A stretch of DNA of 64,000 nt from Streptomyces omiyaensis (GTDB taxonomy: Bacteria > Actinomycetota > Actinomycetes > Streptomycetales > Streptomycetaceae). Position 1 is the stretch's first letter. Each line of letters begins with the position of its first letter. The notes under the pieces were generated by a model that did not search any database, was not told where the DNA came from, and saw nothing but the letters and a program-made list of their open reading frames with translations. Positions 22,511 through 30,161 of this stretch are shown piece after piece. The stretch covers positions 1-64,000 of the forward strand of contig NZ_BMVV01000029.1 in NCBI RefSeq assembly GCF_014650895.1, read 5' to 3'. Position numbers and translations under genes: made by a program.

Positions 22511-23668
22511 ATGCCGAGCACCCCCGCCGGAGCTCCCGGGACGGGCGACGCGCCCGTGCCCTTCACCGCCGACGACTACCGGGCCCGGATGGACCGGGCC
22601 GCCTCCTCCGCCGCCGACGCGGGCCTCGCCGGAGTGCTCGTCGCCCCCGGCCCCGACCTCGTCCACCTCACCGGCTACCAGCCGACCGCGATCACCGAAC
22701 GGCTCACCGTCCTCGTCATCGCCCCCGGCCAGGACCCGGTCCTCGTCGTCCCCACCCTGGAGGCCCCCGACGCGGAGAAGGCCGTCGGCGCGCCCGCGCT
22801 GACCCTCCGCGACTGGACCGACGGCAAGGACCCCTACGCCGTCACCGCGCCGCTCCTCGACGCCGACGGACGCTTCGGCGTCAGCGACAACGCCTGGGCG
22901 ATGCACCTCCTCGGCCTCCAGCAGGCCCTCCCCGGCACCTCGTACGTCTCCCTCACCGAGGCGCTGCCGATGCTGCGGGCCGTGAAGGACGCCCACGAGC
23001 TGGACCGGATCGCCGCCGCGGGCGCCGCCGCCGACCGGGCGTACGGCGAGATCGTCAAGGTGCGGTTCGCGGGCCGCCGGGAGACCGAGGTCGCCGCCGA
23101 CCTCGCCCGGCTGCTCAGGGAGTTCGGGCACTCCCAGGTCGACTTCACCGTCGTCGGCTCCGGACCCAACGGCGCCAACCCGCACCACGAGGCCGGCGAG
23201 CGGGTCATCGAGCGCGGCGACATGGTCGTCCTCGACTTCGGCGGGCTGAAGCACGGCTACGGCTCCGACACCACCCGGACCGTCCACGTCGGCGAGCCGA
23301 CGGACGAGGAGCGGCGGATCCACGACCTGGTCCGCGAGGCGCAGCAGGCCGGCTTCGAGGCGGTGCGGGCCGGCATCGCCTGCCAGGACGTCGACCGGGC
23401 GGCCCGCCGGGTCATCACGGACGCCGGGTACGGCGAGTACTTCATCCACCGCACCGGCCACGGCATCGGCGTCACCACCCACGAACCCCCGTACATGATC
23501 GAGGGCGAGGAGCGGCCCGTCGTCCCCGGCATGTGCTTCTCCATCGAGCCCGGCGTCTACCTGCCCGGCCGGTTCGGCGTGCGCATCGAGGACATCGTCA
23601 CGATGACCGAGGACGGCACCGGCCGCCGCTTCAACGCCACCCCGCACGAGATGGCGATCGTCGAATAG
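22511..23668 (+). CDS. M24 family metallopeptidase (Xaa-Pro aminopeptidase type)
   Basis: 385 residues. The N-terminal creatinase-like domain (about 20-155) precedes the pita-bread domain with all five metal ligands: Asp242 (VVLDFGG), Asp253 (GSDTTRT), His317 (RTGHGIG), Glu346 (FSIEPG) and Glu360 (RIEDIV). It binds two metal ions and removes residues before proline in peptides. ATG 22511 follows AAGGAGAGACCC; an upstream in-frame start lacks a ribosome site. Confidence 0.93.
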   Translation: MPSTPAGAPGTGDAPVPFTADDYRARMDRAASSAADAGLAGVLVAPGPDLVHLTGYQPTAITERLTVLVIAPGQDPVLVVPTLEAPDAEKAVGAPALTLRDWTDGKDPYAVTAPLLDADGRFGVSDNAWAMHLLGLQQALPGTSYVSLTEALPMLRAVKDAHELDRIAAAGAAADRAYGEIVKVRFAGRRETEVAADLARLLREFGHSQVDFTVVGSGPNGANPHHEAGERVIERGDMVVLDFGGLKHGYGSDTTRTVHVGEPTDEERRIHDLVREAQQAGFEAVRAGIACQDVDRAARRVITDAGYGEYFIHRTGHGIGVTTHEPPYMIEGEERPVVPGMCFSIEPGVYLPGRFGVRIEDIVTMTEDGTGRRFNATPHEMAIVE

Positions 23669-23701
23669 TCGAGTGGCGGCGGCCGGCGGGAGGCCCGGGC
23701 C

Positions 23702-24937
23702 TCAGGGCACCAGGGGGTCCTCCGGGGCCAGCGCGGCGGCGATCCGGCCCGCGACCGCCTGGGCCATGTTCCCGTCGCCGGTCGCCGCCGTCTTCGTCGC
23801 CGAGACCGCGATCGAGAGCCGCTTCGACGGCAGGTACGCCTGGAGGGCGGCGTAGCCGGAGAAGGACGGGTTCTGGAGCAGCCATCCGCCGGAGACGATC
23901 ACGCCCAGCCCGAAGTGCCGCTCCTCGGTCTGCTCCAGGCAGATCGACGCGGGACACGTCGCCGTCGGCGTGCCCAGCCCGACCGTGCCCGGGTCGAGGA
24001 GGATCCGGTACGAGCGCGGGCCGATCAGCTCGCCGCTGCCGATGCCCTCGGCCGACCGGGCCATGTCGCAGACGGTGCTCGTGATGACGGCCCCCGGGCC
24101 GGTGGTCCACGAGGGGTTCCAGAAGGTCGACTCCTCGTAGAGGCCCCGGTCGGAGGTGAAGGCGTGCAGCACCGGGGACGGGATCTCGGGCGTGAAGGAG
24201 TTCCGGGTCTCCCGCAGCCCCAGCGGCCCGGTCACCAGCTCCCGCACCAGGTGGTCGATCCGGGTGCCGGTGATCCGCTCCAGCGCCCGGCTCAGCAGCA
24301 GGTAGTTGGCGTGCGAATAGCTCCAGTTGGTGCCCGGGTCGTACCAGAAGTCGTGGGAGAACGGGAAGGCGAGCAGCTCGTCGGGGGTCCACGCCCGGAA
24401 GGGGTGGGGGGAGAGCTCGGCGCCGAACGCCGGGTCGGTGACGTAGTCGTGCAGGCCCGAGGTGTTGTTCGCCAGCATCCGCAGGGTGATCTCGCCGGCC
24501 CGGGGCACCTCCGGCAGCCAGCGCTCCACCGTGTCGTCGAGCCGGAGCCGGCGCTGCTCGGCCAGGCGCAGCAGGGCCGTCCCGATGTGGGCGAAGGCGA
24601 CGGAGCCGGCCCGGAAGTGCATGTCCGGTTCGGCCGGGACCCCGGTCATGGACTCGCCGAGCGCCCCGGTGACGAGCTCCCGCCCGTCGACCGTGACCCG
24701 CAGCAGCACGGCGTTCAGCGCGAGGTCCTTCCTGGCCTTCCGGGCGACCTCCAGGACGCGCCGGGCGTCCCCGGAGAGCGGTCCGGGCGTGCGCGCGCAC
24801 GCCTCGGAGCCGGGCCGGGGCGGGGTCGGCACCGGAGCGGAGACGGCGGTCGACGGCAGGACGAGCGCCAGCAGCGCGGCGCCCAGGGCCGCCGCGCGGG
24901 CACGGCCGCGGCGGCGCGGGGTGGTGGGGGGTGTCAT
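23702..24937 (-). CDS. Secreted serine-hydrolase-fold (class C beta-lactamase-like) protein, catalytic residues altered
   Basis: 411 residues. A signal peptide (about 1-34, RARAAALGAALLALVLPSTAVSAP) precedes a beta-lactamase/D-Ala-D-Ala carboxypeptidase fold: FRAGSVAFAHIGTALL at 109-122, LRMLANNTSGLHDYV, YSHANYLLLSRALE at 207-220, and RNSFTPEIP. The SxxK catalytic Lys is missing (Ser112-Val-Ala-Phe115) and the YxN motif reads Tyr207-Ser-His209. It may be a non-catalytic penicilloyl-binding or sensor protein, or it may use other residues. The pattern is not a frameshift, since the whole fold is continuous. Confidence 0.8.
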   Translation of the reverse strand: MTPPTTPRRRGRARAAALGAALLALVLPSTAVSAPVPTPPRPGSEACARTPGPLSGDARRVLEVARKARKDLALNAVLLRVTVDGRELVTGALGESMTGVPAEPDMHFRAGSVAFAHIGTALLRLAEQRRLRLDDTVERWLPEVPRAGEITLRMLANNTSGLHDYVTDPAFGAELSPHPFRAWTPDELLAFPFSHDFWYDPGTNWSYSHANYLLLSRALERITGTRIDHLVRELVTGPLGLRETRNSFTPEIPSPVLHAFTSDRGLYEESTFWNPSWTTGPGAVITSTVCDMARSAEGIGSGELIGPRSYRILLDPGTVGLGTPTATCPASICLEQTEERHFGLGVIVSGGWLLQNPSFSGYAALQAYLPSKRLSIAVSATKTAATGDGNMAQAVAGRIAAALAPEDPLVP

Positions 24938-25025
24938 GCGGGCACTATGGCGGCCCGCCGTCCCCCGCCCGCCGGGAACACTCCGGCCGTGCGCCCATGT
25001 GGGGCCCGCCCGTGGCCCGTGCGGC

Positions 25026-26777
25026 TCAGCCGTCCGACAGGACCACCGCCGACTCGGGGGGCAGGCGGAGCAGGCCGTCGCGGGCCGGGGCCTCCGTCGG
25101 CAGCCAGGCCGCGAGGACCCGGTCGCGGCCGTTGGAGCCCAGCGGGATCGCGGCCGGCTCCGCGCCCAGGTTGACCGCCACCCGCACGTCGCCGCGGCGG
25201 AAGACCAGCCAGCGGGCGTCCTCGTCGAAGGCGACCTTCACCGCGCCGAGGTCCGGGTCGGTCAGGTCGGGCAGCGTGCGGCGCAGGGCGATCAGCTCCC
25301 GGTGCCAGGCGAGCAGGCGCCGGTGCGGGTCGCGCTCGCGCTCCGCGCGGTCGAGGACCGAGCGGTCCCGGGTCGCCGGGTCCTGCGGGTCGGGCACCTC
25401 GTTCTCCGCCCAGCCGTGCGCCGTGAACTCCCTCCGCCTGCCCCGCCGGACGGCGTCCGCCAGCTCCGGGTCGGTGTGGTCGGTGAAGTACTGCCACGGG
25501 GTGCGGGCGCCCCACTCCTCGCCCATGAAGAGCATCGGCACCGACGGCCCGGTGAGCACCAGCGCCGCCGCGCAGGCCAGCAGGCCGGGGGAGAGGGAGG
25601 CCGAGAGCCGGTCCCCCAGCGCCCGGTTGCCGATCTGGTCGTGGGTCTGGGCGTACCCCAGGAAGCGGTGGGCGGGGGTGCGCTCCCGGTCGACCGGACG
25701 CCCGTGGTGGCGGCCCCGGAAGGACGACCAGGTCCCGTCGTGGAAGAAGACCCGGGTGAGGGTCTTGGCCAGCGCGGCCAGCGGGGCCCGCGCGAAGTCG
25801 GCGTAGTAGCCCTGCGACTCGCCGGTCAGCGCGGTGTGCAGGGCGTGGTGGAAGTCGTCGTTCCACTGCGCGTGCAGTCCCAGGCCGCCGTGGCCGCGGG
25901 GAGTCGTGGAGCGCGGGTCGGCGAGGTCGGACTCGGCGATCAGGAAGTGCCGGCGGCCCTGCTCCCCCGCCAGCTCGTCGACGGCGGCCGAGAGCTCCTC
26001 CAGGAAGGTGAGGGCGCGGTCGTCGGCGAGCGCGTGCACCGCGTCGAGCCGCAGCCCGTCGATCCGGTAGTCCCGCAGCCAGGCCAGCGCGCTGCCGAGG
26101 AAGTACGCCCGCACCTCGTCCGAGCCCGCCGCGTCCAGGTTCACCGCCGCGCCCCACGGCGTGTGGTGGGAGTCGGTGAAGTACGGCCCGAAGACCGGGA
26201 GGTGATTGCCGGACGGGCCCAGGTGGTTGTGGACCACGTCGAGGACGACGCCCATGCCGAGGCCGTGCGCGGTGTCCGTGAACCGCTTCAGCGCCTCGGG
26301 CCCGCCGTACGGCTCGTGCACCGCCCACGGCGCCACCCCGTCGTACCCCCAGCCGCGCACGCCGGGGAACGGGCAGAGCGGCATCAGCTCCACGTGGGTG
26401 ATGCCGAGCCCGGCGAGCTCCCCGAGCCGCGCGGCCGCGGCGTCGAGGGTGCCCTCCGGGGTGAAGGTGCCGACGTGGAGCTCGTAGAGGACCGCGCCGC
26501 GCAGCAGCAGCCGGGGCGGCTCGTGCCGCCAGACGTAGGCCGCGTGGTCGACGACGGCGCTGAGCCCGTCCGGCCCGTCCGGCAGCCGGCGGCCGCGCGG
26601 ATCGGGCCGGACGGGACCGTCGTCGAGGCGGAAGCCGTACCGGTCGCCGTCGGCGGCCGGCACGGTGCCGGTCCACCAGCCGTCCCGCAGCGGATCCGGG
26701 TCGAGGGGGTGCCCGGTGCCGTTCAGCTCCAGGGTCACCCGGTCGCGGGCGTGCGGCGCCCAGACCTCGAAGAGCAC
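25026..26777 (-). CDS. treZ: Malto-oligosyltrehalose trehalohydrolase TreZ
   Basis: 583 residues, GH13. After TreY converts the reducing end of malto-oligosaccharides to a trehalosyl unit, TreZ releases trehalose. The N-terminal beta domain (LFEVWAPHARDRVTLELNG) is followed by the barrel with DVVHNHLG, the nucleophile Asp in GLRLDAVHA, the acid Glu in LIAESD, and AQTHDQIGNR. GTG 26777 follows GAGGAGAACC. treY and glgX lie 4-9 kb downstream on the same strand, interrupted by unrelated genes. Confidence 0.95.
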   Translation of the reverse strand: MLFEVWAPHARDRVTLELNGTGHPLDPDPLRDGWWTGTVPAADGDRYGFRLDDGPVRPDPRGRRLPDGPDGLSAVVDHAAYVWRHEPPRLLLRGAVLYELHVGTFTPEGTLDAAAARLGELAGLGITHVELMPLCPFPGVRGWGYDGVAPWAVHEPYGGPEALKRFTDTAHGLGMGVVLDVVHNHLGPSGNHLPVFGPYFTDSHHTPWGAAVNLDAAGSDEVRAYFLGSALAWLRDYRIDGLRLDAVHALADDRALTFLEELSAAVDELAGEQGRRHFLIAESDLADPRSTTPRGHGGLGLHAQWNDDFHHALHTALTGESQGYYADFARAPLAALAKTLTRVFFHDGTWSSFRGRHHGRPVDRERTPAHRFLGYAQTHDQIGNRALGDRLSASLSPGLLACAAALVLTGPSVPMLFMGEEWGARTPWQYFTDHTDPELADAVRRGRRREFTAHGWAENEVPDPQDPATRDRSVLDRAERERDPHRRLLAWHRELIALRRTLPDLTDPDLGAVKVAFDEDARWLVFRRGDVRVAVNLGAEPAAIPLGSNGRDRVLAAWLPTEAPARDGLLRLPPESAVVLSDG

Positions 26778-26832
26778 GACGGTTCTCCTCGCAGACGGCG
26801 GTACGGTCGGCAGGTCCTCCCCATCCTGGCAG

Positions 26833-27801
26833 TCAGGACCGCGACGCGCCCGGTGCATCCCACACGTAGTCGACCTGGCGCTGGAAGTTCACGTACCCGG
26901 CGCGCGCGAAGGCCGCCGCCATCGGCACGTTCCCCAGGTCGGTCGCGGCCCGCACGCGCGGCACGTCCGTCCCGGCGAGGATCCGGGTGCCGTGGGCGAG
27001 GATCTCGTCGATGTACCCGTGGCCCCGGTGGGCGGGGAGCACGCCGATGTAGGCGATGATCGGGTTGTAGTTGTTGCGGGCGGGGATCACGAAGCCCACC
27101 GGCTCGCCGGTCCCCGGCAGCTCCGCCACCTGCCACCACTCGCGCGGCGAGGAGTAGTGCGGGAACTCCTCGTCGTAGTGCCGCTCGGCGGCCTCCCGCA
27201 GGGTCAGCCCCTCGGACAGGTCGGCCCGCCCGTGGGCGTCGAGGGTCCCCTCCATCACCGGCGTCATCAGGGCGAGCAGGTCCTCGCGGTCGCGCACCGG
27301 GCGGAAGGCCAGCCGGCCGGTGGGCTCCGCCACCGGGGTGCCGGGCAGCCACTCCAGGCGCAGCCGCTCGACCAGCGGCCGGGCCCCGGTCTCCGCGAGC
27401 AGCGAGAACAGCAGCTCCACCCGGTCGCGGGTCTCCGGGACCTCGCGCCAGTCGGCGGGCAGGTAGCGGTTGAACTCCGGCGGCACGGCGCCGGCCGGCA
27501 CGACGGCGGGCATCGCGGCCGCCAGCAGCCGCCGGCCCACCTCCCGGGCCTCCCCGGCCGGCAGGTCCGGGGCGAGGTCGAAGAAGTCGAGGGCGAGCGG
27601 GTCGCCCCCGGCCTTCTTGGTCCACCAGGCGATCCGGCCGAGCAGCCGGCCGCCGCGGAGGGCCACCCAGAGCCACTCCGGGCGGCGGCGGCCGCTGCCG
27701 AGGTCGTCGGCGAGTTCGTGGTCGAGCGTGTAGCTGAGGCCCAGGAACAGGTCCAGCTCCTCGGGCCCGGCGAGCGGGCGGACGACGAGGTCGTCGGTCA
27801 T
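26833..27801 (-). CDS. GNAT family N-acetyltransferase (double-domain size)
   Basis: 322 residues, about twice a single GNAT domain. The C-terminal domain carries the CoA-binding pattern IGVLPAHRGHGYIDEIL followed by RVRAATDLGNVPMAAAFARAGY. The N-terminal half (LGRIAWWTKKAG) looks like a degenerate second GNAT domain. Acceptor unknown. It sits 55 bases upstream of treZ, and could share its transcript. Confidence 0.85.
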   Translation of the reverse strand: MTDDLVVRPLAGPEELDLFLGLSYTLDHELADDLGSGRRRPEWLWVALRGGRLLGRIAWWTKKAGGDPLALDFFDLAPDLPAGEAREVGRRLLAAAMPAVVPAGAVPPEFNRYLPADWREVPETRDRVELLFSLLAETGARPLVERLRLEWLPGTPVAEPTGRLAFRPVRDREDLLALMTPVMEGTLDAHGRADLSEGLTLREAAERHYDEEFPHYSSPREWWQVAELPGTGEPVGFVIPARNNYNPIIAYIGVLPAHRGHGYIDEILAHGTRILAGTDVPRVRAATDLGNVPMAAAFARAGYVNFQRQVDYVWDAPGASRS

Positions 27802-27952
27802 ACGGTGGTCCCCCAGGGGTACGGTGGTGCGAGCCCGCAGACCGTAGCAGTGATCTTGTGGGGCGGCCCCGGGAATTTCGTGCCGGGGCCGGGACGGGAC
27901 CGGGACAGGAGGCTTCTGGACAGCCCGGCCCGGACACCCGGAGAATCACCGT

Positions 27953-28507
27953 GTGACGACCCCGACCCCGTACGAGCCCCCGGCGCACTCCCCGCGGCTG
28001 ACCGACGCCGAGCGGGACCGCGCGCTGGGCCTGCTCCGGGAGGGCGCCGCACAGGGCCGTCTCTCGCACGACACCTTCCTCTTCCGGATGGAGCGGGCGC
28101 TCCAGGCCCGCCGCCCCGACGAACTCGCCGTCCTCACCGCCGACCTGCGCAGCGAGGGCACCTGGACCCGGCGGGTGGTCGGCGCGGTCGAGCGGATGTC
28201 CGCGTTCACCGCGCGGATAGGCCGGGCCTGGCACTCCGAGCGGCTCCCGAAGCTGCTGCTGCCGCAGCCGGGGCCGTACCCCCTGCGGATCGGCCGCGAC
28301 CCGGTGAACGGACTGCGGCTCAGCCACGAGACTGCCTCCCGGCTGCACGCCGAACTCTCCCTCCAGGGCGGCCTGTGGGTGCTGCGCGACCTCGGCTCCA
28401 CCAACGGCACCACCGTCAACGGGCGCCGGGTCGTCGGCGCCGTCGTCGTGCGGGCCGGCGACGTGGTCGGCTTCGGCGACATGACCTTCCGCCTCTCCGT
28501 CGGCTGA
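27953..28507 (+). CDS. DUF1707 and FHA domain protein
   Basis: 184 residues. DUF1707 (SHOCT-like, about 13-67: LTDAERDRALGLLREGAAQGRL, FLFRMERALQARRPDEL) precedes an FHA domain (about 105-184) with the phosphothreonine-binding residues GR114-115, the S-x-x-H-A/L pattern (ASRLHAEL) and STNGT at 149-153. FHA proteins dock Ser/Thr-kinase targets, so this is probably part of a kinase-signalling complex; no kinase gene is in the window. Degenerate copies of its final codons continue beyond the stop. Confidence 0.92.
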   Translation: MTTPTPYEPPAHSPRLTDAERDRALGLLREGAAQGRLSHDTFLFRMERALQARRPDELAVLTADLRSEGTWTRRVVGAVERMSAFTARIGRAWHSERLPKLLLPQPGPYPLRIGRDPVNGLRLSHETASRLHAELSLQGGLWVLRDLGSTNGTTVNGRRVVGAVVVRAGDVVGFGDMTFRLSVG

Positions 28508-28589
28508 CCCGCCTCTCCGTCGGCTGCCCCCGGCTGTCCGTCGATCGGCTCCGGCTGTCCGTCGGCCGGCCCCGCTTGTCCGTCGGCCG
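28491..28589 (+). repeat. Five tandem copies of the 3' end of the FHA gene
   Basis: GCCTCTCCGTCGGCTG, which encodes the gene's last residues, recurs at 28511, 28532, 28553 and 28574 with periods 20, 21, 21 and 21. The first period is one base short, which places the stop codon in the first unit. Confidence 0.8.
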
Positions 28590-28781
28590 GCTCCGATGGG
28601 CGTCACCCGCGGGCACGCCTCACCGGCGGGCGGGTCCCCCCAGGTCAGCGCGGTGCGCCCTCACCCGATCGGCGGTACGCGACGGGCGGGGCGCGGCGGC
28701 GGGTGGTGGGCTGGAAGGACGCGCGCCACGATCCCGGCCGCGGCCAGTCACCGCCGAACGAGCCGAACGACAGGGGGCGCG

Positions 28782-29855
28782 ATGCGCGACGAGCCGAACC
28801 GCGAGACCGGACACCGCGAGGGCGCCGGCCCCTGGCGCCGGCTGCCCCCCATGACACCCGCGGGCCGTGCCGCCACGGCCGTCCCCGGACGGGTGCGGAC
28901 CGTCGCCGACCCGGCCGCCGGGCCGCCCGCCCCGCCCGGCGGCCGGACGGTCCCGCCCAGCCCGCTGGACCCCGGCGCCGCCCTCGACCCGCACCCCGTC
29001 CACCGCAGGCTGCGCGAGGAGTTCCCGCTCACCTACGACCCGCTGCTGCGCGCCTGGGTGCTCAGCCGGTACGCGGACGTGGCCACCGCCCTCACCGACC
29101 CCCGCTTCACCCACGGACACCGGCCCGGCGACCCGGCCTGCGCCCGCGCCCACACCGACGCCGACCCGGCCGAGCTGCGGGCCGTCGTGGAGCGCACCGC
29201 CCACGTCCTCGCCCGCCGGCTCGCCGGCCGCGAACGGGCCGACCTGGTCGCCGACTTCTGCCACTGGCTGCCGGCCGGGACCGTCGCCGCCGCCGTCGGC
29301 GTCCCCTACCGGGACATGATGCGGCTGGTCCGGGGACGGGCGGCCTCGGCGCTCGCGGGGGAGTGCGGCGGGCAGATCGCCGTACGGGAGAAGGCGCTCG
29401 CCTCCTTCCTCGGCAACGTGCTCGCCGACCCCGACCAGGTCGCCGCCCTCCGCGACGCCCCCGGCGGCCTGGTGGCGCGGGCGTGGACGGAGTCGCTGCG
29501 CCGCGACCCGCCCGTCCAGATCGTCGTCCGGCGCACCCGCGAGGACGTGCGGGTGAGCGGCGGGATCCTGCCGGGCGGATCCCCGGTCGCGCTGCTCGTC
29601 GGCGCGGCCGGGCGGGACCCGGAGCGCTTCCGCGAGCCGGACCGCTTCGACCCGCTCCGCGACGACCCGGGCCAGCTCACCTACGGACCCCGGCCGTGCC
29701 CGGCGGTGCTCCTGGCCGCCCTGGAGGCGGAGTACGCGCTGCGCGCCCTCTTCGGGGCGATGCCCCGGCTGCGGCTCGACGACGGCTTCCGCCCGGCGCC
29801 GGCCGGCCTGATCACCCGCGCCCCGCGGACCCTGGTCGTCCGGCCGAACGGCTGA
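28782..29855 (+). CDS. Shortened cytochrome P450-like protein lacking the I-helix motif
   Basis: 357 residues against about 400 for bacterial P450s. Recognisable parts are HPVHRRLREEFPLTYDPLLRAWVLSRYADV (N-terminal B-region), the K-helix ESLR (237-240) followed by DPPVQ, and the haem loop TYGPRPCPAVL with Cys306. The I-helix oxygen-activation motif (A/G-G-x-D/E-T) expected near 195-225 is absent, and the haem-loop Gly after the Cys is Pro. It is probably haem-binding but not a normal monooxygenase, or a decayed gene that is still open. ATG 28782 has GGGGGC upstream. Confidence 0.75.
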   Translation: MRDEPNRETGHREGAGPWRRLPPMTPAGRAATAVPGRVRTVADPAAGPPAPPGGRTVPPSPLDPGAALDPHPVHRRLREEFPLTYDPLLRAWVLSRYADVATALTDPRFTHGHRPGDPACARAHTDADPAELRAVVERTAHVLARRLAGRERADLVADFCHWLPAGTVAAAVGVPYRDMMRLVRGRAASALAGECGGQIAVREKALASFLGNVLADPDQVAALRDAPGGLVARAWTESLRRDPPVQIVVRRTREDVRVSGGILPGGSPVALLVGAAGRDPERFREPDRFDPLRDDPGQLTYGPRPCPAVLLAALEAEYALRALFGAMPRLRLDDGFRPAPAGLITRAPRTLVVRPNG

Positions 29856-30161
29856 CCGGCCCGGCCCCGGCCCCGGGCGGGCCCGCCGCGGGCGGACCCG
29901 GGCCCGGGTCTCAGGCGCGGCGCCGGTGGCAGGCGCCGCTCTGGTTCGGCGGCGCGTTGCGCACCGCGTACGAGGGGAAGGAGACCCGGTCCGGGAGGCC
30001 TGGAGCCGGGCCTGCTCCTCGATCCGCAGCCCCCCGGCGCGCCCCGTGCGCGACCCGCCGCGGCGGCGCAGCACCACCGTCGACGGCGCGATGAGGCCCG
30101 CAGGCCTCCGAACAGGATCCGGAACGCCCTCGCCGTCCCCCTTCTGCCGGACATGGGCCGG
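29856..30161. other. Intergenic region between P450-like gene and treY
   Basis: 306 bp, very G+C-rich, with short inverted GC runs just after the P450 stop. Minus-strand frames end here in a cysteine-containing tail but have no credible start or ribosome site. I call no gene. Confidence 0.5.

Noticed and set aside
29911..30160. Small minus-strand peptide gene ending in a Cys/Arg-rich tail (possible RiPP precursor)
   Set aside because: No start codon with ribosome site, no modification enzymes nearby, codon bias weak.
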